DNA from: Eunapius fragilis
Lineage: Eukaryota; Porifera; Demospongiae; Spongillida; Spongillidae
DNA: 64,000 nucleotides
Direction: 5' to 3'
Assembly: GCA_963681505.1 (NCBI GenBank)
Contig: OY811986.1
Span: 3,685,922-3,749,921, forward strand
The notes beneath the pieces were generated by a model. It searched no databases. It had not been told where the DNA came from and was given only the letters and a program-made list of their open reading frames with translations. Position 1 is the stretch's first letter. The number at the start of each line of letters is the position of its first letter. This document shows, piece after piece, positions 1 to 10,780 of this stretch. The translations under genes were made by a program, and so were the position numbers.

Positions 1-324
1 TGCGTGTGCAGAAGTCAAAAAGGAAGGGTGCGTTTCAGATTAAGCTAGCCCCTAGACACCGTGCACTTTCATGCTCTGCAGCGTTGTGCACGCATAAATG
101 AAGCAGTTTGACCGAGCCAACACGCTCGATTTCTATGTGCATGCGCTACAGAGTACGTACCGTGTTGCGCAGGCTGATGGCAGCTGAACCCACGTATTAC
201 AAATCTTTAGCTTCTGCTCGCTATGTTGAAGAAGTCAAGAAAGGGAACAGAACCAGACGTTTGCAAGAAGCGAAAACGCCGCGCGTACTTGTTTTATATA
301 TTGTGTATAGATGGGCGGAGACAT
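1..324. other. no gene recognised
   Basis: I see only short ORFs without recognisable domains. The segment runs into the left arm of the foldback repeat that follows. Confidence 0.5.
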
Positions 325-1225
325 AGTTATTTAACAAGAATAATTTGCATTTCATGTCCTCGATGCCAGTCGTAATAGATAAATGGCGCGAAACGACCGG
401 GAAATATGCAATTACTTTGCACAGTTGTATCCCCATAACGGATAAAGAAAAAATTAACGAACAGAACAAATCAAAAGGTACAGGATCCCTCTACGTACAA
501 ACCAAACTAGGAGTGAATTGAATTTTCCTGCAGAAAGATATGGCGGATTTGAACCCTAAGGGGTATAGGACGCTGTAACACTGGCACAAAGCTAATGCAA
601 GAGCCCATAATCGAATTTACCAGAGGGAAATGATGTAGTATGAAGTATTGAAAATAGGAAGTCGATAGCGTTTACCGTTCCGAAGTTATAGCGACTCAAA
701 CATGAGTCATTTTTATAACTTTAAAATATTATAGCGAAGGCTCATTTTCTCGGAAACTGACCCATATAATTATATAATTATATATATGGGACAGTTCACG
801 CGAAACTGGCGTATCACGTTTAGATATATAAAGTTATAAAAATGATTCACTTTGAAATCGCTACATCTCCCGAACCGTTAATGCTATTGACTTTCTATTT
901 TCAACACTTCGTGCTACATCATTTCTCTCTGGTAAAATAATTTTTGAGCTCTTGCATTAGCTTCGTGCCAGTGTTGCAACGTCCGATACCCCTTAGGGTT
1001 CAAACTGGCCATATCTTTCGGCAGGACATCTCAATTAACTTCAAACTCGGTTTGTACGCAGAGGGGTCCTGTGCCTATCGATTGCCCTGTTCGTTAATTT
1101 TTACTTGATCCGTTACGGAGATACAGCTGTGCAAAGTAATTGCACATTTCTCGTTCATTTCGCGCCATTAACCTGGTTCCCGCTACTCCGAGACATGAAA
1201 TACAATAACCTCCCGTGCCCATGCC
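325..1225. repeat. large foldback element, family A copy 1
   Basis: The arm at about 325-768 is an imperfect reverse complement of the arm at about 785-1225, with a short AT-rich spacer between them. Shared words include the stretches around GGGAAATATGCAATTAC and TTCGAACC-type blocks. The same family occurs at 24270-24730 and 42882-43495. In the third copy the motif ATATGGGACAGT lies at the outer ends; here it lies in the centre (about 784-796). This copy is therefore inside-out, as if two half elements met end to end. No coding sequence is seen. Non-autonomous DNA element is the best reading. Confidence 0.85.
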
Positions 1226-2430
1226 ACTATGTACAACTGAATTAGTACCAGCTTCTTACAAACGTCAGTGGTTCTCTTCTATAACGAACAAGATTCGTTA
1301 AGCGATAGAAATGCGTGGGATTCAGCTACCATCACCATACAAAACACGGTACGTACCACCAGTACCGATACGCGTGCACAACATTATGTAGAAATCGTGC
1401 CCCTGTCGTATACTCTTTGGGTGCCACTCATTGCGTGGCCATTTATAGGCGCACAACCTATAACAGTACTTCAGAGCCATGATATATAGTGCACGGTGTA
1501 TCAGCTAGGCTATGGAAGAGGCGTGGTCGAGTTAAAGACACATGCAAGCGCAGCTAGGCTGGAACACATGTAACCCTTTCCTTATTGTCGGGATTTGCGT
1601 TCTGCTGGCACATATATTTTAAACGCCCACCGTTTTTCATTTCATCTGCATGGCTGGCACACACACACACACATCCATGAACCAACACATACACACGTCT
1701 CATGTCAGGCCTATACACACTCTTTCCACCATAAGACACTATTCTTTTCCCCTTGCTGTACACCCTGTAAATTGTTATGTTGTGTGCTACATGCATATGG
1801 ATTCACTCATAAGATTTGTCCATTTGAACTTTTTTCTATGTCTTTCGGTTACATACAACCCTCTTTCCCAACTATTTATATTCAGACTGATGTGTAACTG
1901 GATTGTGTGTTGTATACATAGTGGTATAAGAGCATGGGGGCAAATGCCCCAACACTTTTTTCAGAGGAAGGGCATCCCCCCCCCCCCCCTCCCCCCATCG
2001 GTTGCATGTACTGTGTTGTATGTACTGGACTATTTGTTCCTGTCTCACAGTACCTGCCACATCATGACGTACCATGCCTCATGTCCCATATTCCTTTACA
2101 TACATCCATTTTCACACTCACACACTCATGCACACAACACTCACAACTATCCCATGCCAATCACTATATACGCTGAAGCTCTGAGTGTGTACCATTGAGA
2201 GGTTTAAAAAGACTTAGGACTTACTATTTATTACCTTCCCTTGTTATATAAAATTCCCAAGGCCCTGATCTTTATCTTTTGGAATACAGCAGGAATAATA
2301 TTCCTGCCGTGCTTATATACCAGTAAATTAGGTTTACTAAAGTCCCTCTTACAGAGTGGTGGATCTACAAGAAATATCACAAAGGATTAATAGCACAGAT
2401 TCCTAGAAGGTGCCCATGTATATTGCTATG

Positions 2431-2432
<2 letters not shown>
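1226..2432. other. no gene recognised; simple repeats
   Basis: This stretch holds short CA-rich stretches (about 1656-1715), a C tract (about 1977-1997) and CA/CT-rich low complexity (2100-2150). The ORFs translate to His/Thr-rich low complexity and are not credible genes. Confidence 0.6.
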
Positions 2433-2469
<37 letters not shown>

Positions 2470-2488
2470 TCACACACACACACCTAGA
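2433..2488. repeat. (CA)n microsatellite between short direct repeats
   Basis: A CA array flanked by two diverged copies of a ~29 bp sequence beginning CCTAGAAGG (2402-2430 and 2483-2512), which suggests a local duplication around the array. Confidence 0.9.
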
Positions 2489-2508
2489 AGGGGCTCATGT
2501 ATAATGCT

Positions 2509-2801
2509 ACAAGTAAATAAAAACATTCTCTCTGAGAAAGTTGGTGGGATATAGGTTTTGCAGGCAAATAGTATACTGGCGTAAAAAGCAAGGAAACAAG
2601 TATTATCAGAAGGGAAAATGTAATAGTCCTATATTTAGCACACTTCGACTAAGGCATATGCTGTTTCTTTGCTAAATATAGGACTATTACATTTTCCCTT
2701 CTGATAAAACTTGTTTCCTTGCTTTTTACACCAGTATACTATTTGCCTGCAAAACTTATATCCCACCAACTTTCTCAGAGAGAACGTTTTTATTTACTTG
2801 T
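2509..2801. mobile_element. palindromic MITE, family C copy 1
   Basis: A ~290 bp near-perfect palindrome. The left end reads CAAGTAAATAAAAAC and the right end GTTTTTATTTACTTG; the inner arms share AGTCCTATATTTAGC and its complement around a short loop near 2650. Other copies: 2 at 3918, half copies at 8650 and 44903, full copies at 53029 and 56275. It has no ORF, so it is non-autonomous. It lies just left of a copy of leader repeat R, the order seen in the other composites. Confidence 0.9.
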
Positions 2802-2899
2802 TTCCTTAATTTTTTAAACACCCAAATAGGTACTTTTGCTTAATTAGACTTGATAAGACCGTATATAGGCTTTTAGACTTTTGTGTATCAAAGCCTAAA

Positions 2900-3237
2900 A
2901 GCGAATCCTCCAGCAAATTCTAAAGCTATTGGTGCAATTTTCATTGCTTAAAAGTGTTCCTGTCCCGAGTTATGAGTTCCCAAGAAGAAGCAGAAGCAGA
3001 AGCAGACGACCCGCCCATTATTTTTGGAAGGGGAACGAGGACAGCAGTTTTTTCCGTTCTCAACAACCACGCGGTTCTACGACGTGAAACAAAAACGAAA
3101 CTACTCAGTTTTGACTTCTAGATCGATTGCCGCAGCAAGTTAGACGATCCGATCGTCGGGAGCGAAGCTACAATAGGGTCGCGGGATTTTAATTAATTCA
3201 TAGTCGGGGTCAAAACCTATATGGAAGTCTCTAGCGA
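2900..3237 (-). repeat. leader repeat R, copy 1 (RAEP composite)
   Basis: Homologous to 53740-54030 and 57295-57612. Shared blocks are AAGTGTTCCT.TCCCGAGTTATG, AAACNAANACGAAACT and ACGATCCGATCGTCGGGAG. Read on the minus strand, R would lie upstream of the RAEP repeat exon; here that exon is missing and R abuts MITE C. A short hairpin with an 8-9 bp stem, GAAGTCTC/GAGACTTC, lies at its outer edge (about 3222-3243). Confidence 0.75.
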
Positions 3238-3250
3238 GACTTCCGATACA

Positions 3251-3251
3251 T

Positions 3252-3313
<62 letters not shown>

Positions 3314-3322
3314 ACACACACA
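3251..3322. repeat. (CA)n microsatellite
   Basis: About 35 CA units with one interruption. It directly abuts the outer edge of leader repeat R. Confidence 0.95.
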
Positions 3323-3684
3323 AACCAGTGCTACTTAGAATTAGTGGTTCTGGTGGGTATATGACTGTCAGCTTGCTATGACCAGATGCAAAGCTACCCA
3401 TGGAAGTCACCCATGGAATGTTGATTTACATGAGATGGTGGCAAATAGATAGGCTAATGCCTTTGTGTTTAAGACTCTGCAATCAATGAGACATATGGTC
3501 ACATACACACCTGAGGATCAGAGCACTTGGTGTCATTTTTATGTATGTTTTTGGATCTGGGGCTGTGCCGCTTCCAAACACGTTACAGGTGACTTCCATA
3601 GGCTTTTGCATTTGTTCATATGTGTAGCAAACTCGACAGCCATCCTCACCAGGGCCACTAATCCTAAGTAGCATTGGAATTTCC

Positions 3685-3749
3685 GTGTGTGTTTGTGTGT
3701 ATGTTTGTGTGTGTGTGTGTGTTTGTGTGTGTGTGTTTGTGTGTGTGTT

Positions 3750-3817
<68 letters not shown>
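3685..3817. repeat. (GT)n microsatellite
   Basis: An interrupted GT/TTGT array. ORFs of Cys-Val or His-Thr repeats on the two strands are artefacts of this array. Confidence 0.95.
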
Positions 3818-3818
<1 letters not shown>

Positions 3819-3917
3819 CATTGGAACCTTTCTTTCTTGGAGATTTGCAATTTATTTTTGTGATGTGTTGACAAGCTACTTCTAGATCTGCTCACCTAGA
3901 GTTGGAAGCCTTGCATA

Positions 3918-4157
3918 CAAGTAATGAAGACATTCTCTATGAGAAAATTGATGGCATAAAGGATTGGATGGCAAAAAGGAAGGAAACAAGGATCTACTAA
4001 TAAGGTGTAATGTAATACGCACACAGTTGAACAACATAACGTCCTACAAATGTGCTAAATATAGGACTATTCCCATATTATTTCCTTTTTACACCACTAT
4101 TGCCTTTCAATCCTATATACCAACTTTCTCAAAAAGAATGGTTTTATTACTTGTTCC
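3918..4157. mobile_element. MITE family C copy 2, decayed
   Basis: Matches the family at both ends (ACATTCTCTATGAGAAA near 3930, AACTTTCTCAAAAAGAATG near 4122) and at the inner word ATAGGACTATTCC. The arms are shorter and more diverged than in copies 1, 4 and 5. Confidence 0.75.
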
Positions 4158-4572
4158 ATCAGTTTTTTTTTCGTCATGAGATAGAACATACCGGTAACTA
4201 TATTTAATTTAGAGTATTTTGAAATACGACCATTAGTGGTGCTACACAGTTTAGGAGGGTATACTGTGTGGAGGAGGGGGGTGTCTTATGGATGGAATGG
4301 TAAAAAGGGCCGGGGAAGGAGATCCCTACGTAGATGTGTGACATCTATGGAAGAGGGGGTGCCTTGATGTGGAGGACAAGGGGCACCTGCTGTGAAGAGG
4401 GTGGGGAATCCCTACTGGTGGAGATGGAAGCCCTGATGTGGTGGAGCAAGCAGCATGCATCCATTGGTGGCCTTGTAGTGGCATGGGTGTTCCATCATGA
4501 AGGGGATGGGATGCATGGAGCTAGCGAGATGTCCACTGGTGGAGGTCCGGACACAGCTTTGTCAAGACCACC

Positions 4573-4910
<338 letters not shown>

Positions 4911-5582
4911 CGGTTTCTGTAATCACGATATAATGTTCCATACACACTATGGGGAAAGCATACCAAATGTTTTTTACAACTTAGCTCATGACAGAATGTT
5001 AGTGCGGCACATTTGGAAAAAATTTTAAACACATCACCATATTTTTCCCGAATAAACCCTCGGTTCCATTGAATTGTAGGGGCCTTTTTTTCAAATGTTC
5101 ATTAAGTCAAAGGGGTGAGTTTCTCATCACAAAATTCCACAGTCTATAACGTCAAAACCTTAAAGCTTTACCGTTAGCTTTTGACAGAAAAATATAGCCG
5201 ATACACAAAGCAACTATTCTCCGCTTTTAAACTTAGGTCTTCGTATTTGAAAATTCAGTTCCATACTCCACAGAAGTATTCCTTCTTGGATTTCATAGTG
5301 TCCCCGTCTCGTGCCCACAATAATTGAAATACGGACGTACGTTCTACTTAAGCCTAGTTCACAAATTGACGCAAGACCCACGTACGTCGTACGTACTTAC
5401 GTCGCTGGAATAGAAATAATTTATATTCCTGCGACGCGATGCGACGTCGCAGCGATAAACCACACCTAAACCACGCCCGATACTGGTACGTTATTAAAAA
5501 GTGACGGCAGAGCCCAGTGCAGAACTTTTTTCATTCATCGCGACGCATCGCGGGCTCTTGCGTCATATTGTGAACCAGGCTT
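4911..5582. other. no gene recognised
   Basis: AT-rich DNA. A ~75 bp piece at 5224-5300 recurs as a diverged direct repeat at 6476-6560, on either side of the RecQ relic that follows. Confidence 0.5.
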
Positions 5583-5842
5583 TAGTCTCGTACTAAAACG
5601 TAGTTTTATATGAGCACATGGGAATGTAATTACACAAGTCACGCGCCAAAAATCAATTAATAATCATCAGTCAATTAAATCACATGGCTTGCGGCGAAAC
5701 TGATATCAAAGAGTTCATTACCAGACGATCCCGTGACTCAAGGCGGGTAAAAAAAAGGAAGGGGGGGGGGGGGGACTACAGGTCTGATGTACGGGCTGAT
5801 GTACGGGGGAGGGGAGCTTACGCTCCAGATTACGAGATTACG

Positions 5843-5986
<144 letters not shown>

Positions 5987-6110
5987 GAGGGGGGGGGGGG
6001 GGGAGGATTGTGAAGCACAAAGACTTCCCCCACTGCCAAGTGGCAGAAAGACAAAAACCTCCCGGTCTTTAACCGGAGATAATTATCTCTGCTTTAAGGG
6101 GGCTTGTCCA

Positions 6111-6386
6111 AACTATGTTTGGAAAAATTAGCGTCATTGTGACGTTAACATATTAACCCCCCCCCCCCCCCCCCCTCTAAGCGTCATAGCGTTTTGTTAG
6201 ATTAGTAGCATGAAACATTACTCAATGTGCAGTGTGGTCTGAATAGACGTAACTGCTGCCACTGGAGTCAACGCTGCAGCTGTTCCGTATTATAAAACAA
6301 TACTTGCAGACAATAAAATTTTTCTTAACGCCCCCCCCCCCCCCCCCCCCAACGTCACAATGACGCTAATTTTTCCAAACATAGTT
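6111..6386. mobile_element. small TIR element with internal C tracts
   Basis: The perfect 36-bp terminal inverted repeats 6111-6146 and 6351-6386 share the block TAGCGTCATTGTGACGTT. Just inside each TIR lies a C tract (about 6157-6175 and 6331-6350), both on the same strand. There is no ORF. It sits inside the RecQ relic, whose sequence resumes at about 6400 with CAGCAGTCTTCTGAT. Confidence 0.85.
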
Positions 6387-6602
6387 AACACAGCAGTTAA
6401 CACAGCAGTCTTCTGATAATGGCGAAGCGCTGGCTATCCTAGTTTAAATACAGCGCTCGACATGCGGTTTCAATGCTTTTAAAAATAGGTCTTCCCATTT
6501 GAAAATTCGGCTCTATATTATCTCTGGTTCCATCCTCCACAGTATTGGATTTCACAAGTAAAAATAAATAAAATTACATCACCGCTAAATCCCACTACGT
6601 TA

Positions 6603-6899
6603 AATGAAGCGAGTGTGACGGCTGGATCCACTGCGTCGGCTGCCGAAGCCCGCAAGCATGCCTCCAACGATGATGAATGCAACCGTTTGGGCTGGGTCTG
6701 CACCCCTTTAGCCGCGGAGACATACGGGTGTTGGGGAGACGAAGCCATAAAGTGTCTCGACAGACTTGCGGCACGTATCGCCACTCGCACGGCTCGTTCT
6801 AAGTCTTCGGCTGTGTCGGCTCTGTACGGTAGGCTCAGCATCGTCCTGGTGAGAGCCAATGTAAGGGCCATATTAGCTAGATCTCCCACAGTTTATTGA
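6603..6899 (+). pseudogene. C-terminal fragment of a LINE-like polyprotein
   Basis: The translation contains TAGSTASAAEARKHASNDD, then GWVCTPLAAETYGCWGDEA and LYGRLSIVLVRANVRAILAR before the stop. From memory, a segment of the form '..F.PLA.ETYG.WG.EA...' followed by '..L.RANA.AIL' closes the polyproteins of many invertebrate LINE-like reverse-transcribing elements. No reverse transcriptase precedes it in the window, so this is a 5'-truncated insertion or a remnant. The overlapping 123-residue minus-strand ORF is its shadow. The family assignment is tentative. Confidence 0.45.
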
Positions 6900-7337
6900 C
6901 TCCTAGTGTCTAATTAAGGTTTATCTTGTATATTTTAACACCGCATCCACGAGTAATCTGGGTCACCATTTGGGGGCATTTAAAAAAAAAAAAGGTCCGC
7001 TAGTAATGCAATCGTAACCACTATATGAAATTCTAGTACAAGAACCTATTGAACTATACTAAGAATCTATCCTGTACCAAATGGATTTGTTGTAGAAGAG
7101 ATGTACATACTTTTAATAATGCGGTTCGGTACTCAAAAAGGCATGTATAAAGTGGATTTTGAATGCTAATACGAATACTAAAACACTTCCCGATCACGTA
7201 CTTACTTGTGCTAGAAATAAAAATCACGTTTTTATCCTTTAAACAAATGCCAATTCTCCAAACAATTGCGATGAAGCTGATGGGACCAGTCCAAATACTG
7301 CAGTTAACTAACCACCAATAGTTAATCTACGGGATCA
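6900..7337. other. no gene recognised
   Basis: AT-rich, with a short A tract at about 6981-6992. No domain or repeat is recognised. Confidence 0.5.
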
Positions 7338-7978
7338 ATGGATTCTGCAGAACAGCCTCATCGTTGCAGATGCAAAGTTGGATCATGTCCATTGTGTGGC
7401 AGCGCATGCAAAAGATGCGGATGTGCTTGTGATGGGGTAGAGCCTAGAGTGGCGCTTGCTCGGAGTTCTGGGCAACGAGGTCCGAAGCGACTATCGACTG
7501 GCAGCGCGAGCAACGAGATGCAGCGAAAAGGGCTAGAATTGAGATTGCAAAGGCAACAGAGCAAGAGGAGCGAACCATTGGGACGGAGCCATCTATTAAA
7601 CAGGTAGAAACAGTGCATGATCTATGGCAAGCGTTTGGATAGAGCCAAGCAACCAAGAAGAAGCTGCCTAACCGCGAAGATTTGAGGAAAGGTGATGTGT
7701 TGCTAAAGGAATCAGGTGGTTCAGGATGGAGTACGATGGTTCAAAGCGTTCTTGCAGCAGTGGTTAGATGCGCTGAAATTTTGTATCCTGCAAACTCTGA
7801 CTCCCTATTAGAAGAAGTTGCCGCCAGACTTTCACAAAGCTCAAGTTCAATTACTCAGTTGAGAAATCTCAAGGCTGCACTTTGCCTAACACATCCCTTT
7901 GAACACGACAAAGCAATCAAAACCAAAGTTAGTAGTCTAAAAAGAAAAAGAAAAGTCGGAGAGAAAGCAAACATTTAG
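7338..7978 (+). pseudogene. Cys-rich gene of unknown function, broken
   Basis: The first part (7338-7607) starts with ATG and encodes a compact Cys cluster, CRCKVGSCPLCGSACKRCGC, of a CxC..C..C..CxxCxC kind that probably binds zinc. The second part (about 7607-7975), in another frame, encodes LPNREDLRKGDVLLKESGG and a helical, Lys-rich end (SSLKRKRKVGEK). One frame change and one further stop separate the parts, so the copy is not functional as it stands. I recall similar Cys clusters at the start of transposon-like sponge and coral proteins, but I cannot name the family. Confidence 0.4.
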
Positions 7979-8284
7979 TTAATTTTTATTATCGTTATCA
8001 ATGGTGTGTAGACCGATATGCTATTTTATTGAACTGAATAGTTTGCCTCGCGACATTGTGTACAGCTGGCCTGGTTCCAGTGACTATAGGGAAGTAGTGC
8101 ATTCGCAGCCAACACTGGTACAGTGACTAGTGGACTTTTATTGTATAGTATGGATTGATTTACATGAAGTACATGTTGGGCGCTCTTATTCACTAACCAG
8201 CCGCGCTAGCGCTATAGTATAGAGTCCACCCCGATACATACAACGGTTTGCTTGTAAAACGATTTTCTACAAAAATGACAATCC
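7979..8284. other. no gene recognised
   Basis: No ORF or repeat is recognised. This lies downstream (minus sense) of the possible RAEP second exon. Confidence 0.4.
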
Positions 8285-8465
8285 TAGAGTCACAGTTTCA
8301 TTTCAGTTCGTATACTATGCACTTCTGGAACATTTTGGACGAGCAAAACATCGGATGCCACTGATGTCGACCGGTCACTTGCCAGCTCGTAGATAGCATG
8401 CGGCAGACCAATGGTCCTCTCACTGAACGCATCAAATGTTGTCTCAAGAGTTGTAGTAACAGTAT
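8285..8465 (-). CDS. possible second exon of the RAEP gene
   Basis: On the minus strand a pyrimidine-rich tract ending TTTTCTGACACAG (about 8466-8480) is a good splice acceptor. It opens a frame reading DTVTTTLETTFDAFSERTIG, then LPHAIYELASDRSTS, to a stop near 8285. The array exon at 8881-9450 is upstream in the same sense and ends with a good GTATGT donor, so the two could form one two-exon gene with the MITE half copy inside the intron. No domain is recognised. The evidence is splice signals plus an open frame only. Confidence 0.35.
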
Positions 8466-8649
8466 CCTGTGTCAGAAAAGAAAAATGTTAATCAGCGGAC
8501 CTTTTATATTTTAAACCTCCCCCAAATTTTGGCCGTTTTCACCCACTTTACTCGTGGACGCGGTGTTAATTCATTTTTATTATTATAATTATAAAAATAA
8601 AATAAAATAAAATAATTAACATTAAAAAATAAAAATAAAAATAAAATTA

Positions 8650-8736
8650 AAAAGCTTCTCAATGAGAAAGTTGTTGGGATATAGGATTCGAAGGCAATGG
8701 TGGTGCAAAAAGCAAGGAAACAAGGGTCTGTAATGT
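8650..8736. mobile_element. half copy of MITE family C
   Basis: Contains AATGAGAAAGTTGTTGGGATATAGG-type sequence and AAGCAAGGAAACAAGGGTCT, the left-arm sequence of the family, with no matching right arm. It lies in the putative intron of the RAEP gene, the same relative place as in the 53 kb and 56 kb copies. Confidence 0.8.
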
Positions 8737-8880
8737 GCTTTTTTCATGCACATTTTCAGATGCGTATTTGATGTAGTTGATGATCGTAATTGACCGTAAT
8801 GTTCAGCCACCAATGTCATAATTGTAAACCAAGCTTAGTAATAGTAGGTAGCTACTGGTACAAGCACAAATACGACATAC

Positions 8881-9450
8881 CTTTGAGTGACCTTAACTCT
8901 TTTCGCCAAGCGAGCACGTTCGGGACTCTGCCAATATCGTTGTCTTTTAGCAACCCTTTCCTTTTCAGGCTCCGCTCGATACCTGGCGCGTCGAGAGGTC
9001 CGTTTCTTTACAGGCTCTGCTCGATACATCTCACGTTCAGAGGCCCGTTTCTTTTCAGGCTCTGCTCGATACATCTCACGTTCAGAGGCCCGTTTCTTTT
9101 CAGGCTCCGCTCGATACCTGGCGCATCGTGAGGTCCGTTTCTTTTCAGGCTCCGCTTGATACCTGGCGCATCGAGAGGTCCGTTTCTTTTCAGGCTCTGC
9201 TCGATAAATCTCACGTTCAGAGGCCCGTTTCTTTTCAGGCTCTGCTCGATACTTCTCACGTTCAGAGGCCCGTTTCTTTTCAGGCTCTGCTCGATACTTC
9301 TCACGTTCAGAGGCCCATTTATTTTCAGGCTCTGCTCGATACTTCTCACGTTCAGAGGCCCGTTTCTTTTCAGGCTCTGCTCGATACTTCAATTCTCACG
9401 TTCAGAGGCCCGTTTCTTTTCAGGCTCTGCTCGATACTTCTCCATATGGA
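8881..9450 (-). CDS. RAEP repeat exon, longest array
   Basis: The minus strand encodes about eleven units of a 15-residue repeat, KYRAEPEKKRASERE with variants (RYQAEPEKKRTSRCA), then a non-repeat end, YWQSPERARLAKRVKVTQR. The frame closes at a consensus donor, AAAG/GTATGTCG, at 8880. The first unit (about 9394-9446) is displaced from the rest by a 4-base insertion. The DNA repeat period is 45 bp. The units carry alternating basic and acidic residues and probably form a long charged helix. There is no enzymatic motif, and the function is unknown. The intron just past the donor matches the 53 kb copy (ACTAAGCTTGGTTTACAAT). Confidence 0.75.
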
Positions 9451-9453
9451 GAA

Positions 9454-9934
9454 ATGGCCCATACATAGGCGGTCATCTTGCTTTTTCTTTTCAAATTGAA
9501 TATCAAACACGCTTATAATTTACGATAAATCAGACTGATTGTGAATCTGTGCTTTATATGGTTATATCATGAACCATTCGTAAAGTAAAATCAAGACAGA
9601 AATTTAATTTCTACCGCGCATAATTTATTCATGAACGAAGCAGTCATTGCGTAATACCTTGGGGGTTATAAACTTCAAACATAACTAACTATCAATACAC
9701 TATTTGTGAAACAATTATAATTGTACCGATACACAAATTAAAAGCTATGCGTCACGCACTGGAGCGCTTCAATTAGACACAATGATGCATGCAGGGATCG
9801 AACTACTTATGCCCTTCATGCTTTCATCTTCTGAGACGCAGGTGTTTTGGTGAGTATACTATGTGAATTTAGTAGCGTAGGGTATGTTCGGCACTGTGTA
9901 ATGTTCGGCCCTATGTAGGAGCAGAGATATCTCT
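9454..9934. other. no gene recognised
   Basis: No repeat R is seen upstream of this array exon, unlike the 53 kb and 56 kb copies. Confidence 0.45.
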
Positions 9935-10048
9935 GGTAGGAGGAGATATGGCCTCCCTATACTAGTACAGTTAGCCGTCTCTCTATAATGGTGGACATCT
10001 CCCTGTACTGTAACCAGTGGTAGCCTTCTCCCTTTACTCCCGAACCGT
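9935..10048. repeat. degenerate short-period repeat, left part
   Basis: Loose ~21-24 bp units containing GGCCTCCCTATACTAG, GACATCTCCCTGTACTG and TAGCCTTCTCCCTTTACT. The same words recur at 11257-11410 and once at 20950. The RecQ TIR element begins right after this block. Confidence 0.55.
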
Positions 10049-10183
10049 TAATTGCCCTAGTCTCGTACCCAGACGTATAAATAGACGTTTTATACGTCTG
10101 GCGAAAATAGGTAGAATTTCGTGGCACATTGGAATGTAATTAACAGCACAAGTCACGCGCCAAACGGTAATAAACAGCACACG

Positions 10184-10780
10184 TCACGCGCCAAAAATGG
10201 TAGCTTCCATATCATTAGGAGAACCCTCCTGTAATGCTTCGCCTGCGTACACAGCAGTATTACCCCTTTCCATCACACTCTTAACTTGATCCTGCATCAG
10301 CGAGATCAAAGGGCTTACCACCAGGACGATCCCGTGTAGAGATGACAGTTGATTGAACATCTCGGGAAGGATTGCGAAGCACAAAGACTTCATAGGTGGA
10401 TCCGGGGGGGGGGGGTTTGGGGGTTGCAACCCCCCCTTTCATATAAGGTACCGCTCCCTCTTCTGCTTAACAGCCCCCCCCCCCCGCTTTTTGTATCGGG
10501 CCTGAAGCTGACAGCCCCCCCCCGCTTTTTCGTGTCGGGCCTAAAGCGGACAGCACCCCCACCCCCCACCCCGCTTTTCGTATCGCGGGTCTCAACCCCC
10601 CTTTTGGAAAATCCTGTATCCGCCCCTGGACTTCCCACTGCCATTTGGTAAGCAGACAAAAACGTCTCGGCCTTGCACAAAGCTAGTGATGGCAGTCTTC
10701 TGATGAGGGCGAAGCGCTGGGTATCCCAACTTTAATACAGCGTTTGACAAGGCGGTTTCTATAGCAGCGTCAGAATGCAT
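10184..10780 (-). pseudogene. truncated RecQ-like DNA helicase
   Basis: Starts at ATG 10780 (MHSDAAIETALSNAVLKLGY). It shows the RecQ N-terminal motif LRPHQKTAITSF and a Walker A, CLPNGSGKS. After the 237-bp insertion it continues LCFAILPEMFNQLSS and motif Ia, VVSPLISLMQDQV. It stops near 10184, before any DEAH box, so only the first ~150 residues of the ATPase are present (full RecQ cores exceed 350) and no helicase activity is expected. RecQ-like paralogues of this 'LPTGSGKSLCYA' type are numerous in sponge and cnidarian genomes; the TIRs here point to transposon-borne spread. Confidence 0.8.
10392..10628. mobile_element. 237-bp C/G-rich insertion with GACTTC duplication
   Basis: Interrupts the RecQ frame right after the Walker A codons. 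The 6-bp GACTTC appears at both junctions (10386-10391 and 10629-10634). The ends are loosely inverted (GGTGGATCCGG left, CAGGGGCGGATACAGG as complement on the right). The interior has repeated CCCCCCCCGCTTTTTGTATCGGG units. A related end (GGGGTGGATCTAGG) occurs at 46806. Confidence 0.7.

Noticed and set aside
3100-3240. Helitron 3' end for leader repeat R because of its edge hairpin
   Set aside because: No CTRR terminus follows the hairpin in the copies, and no Rep/helicase sequence is present.
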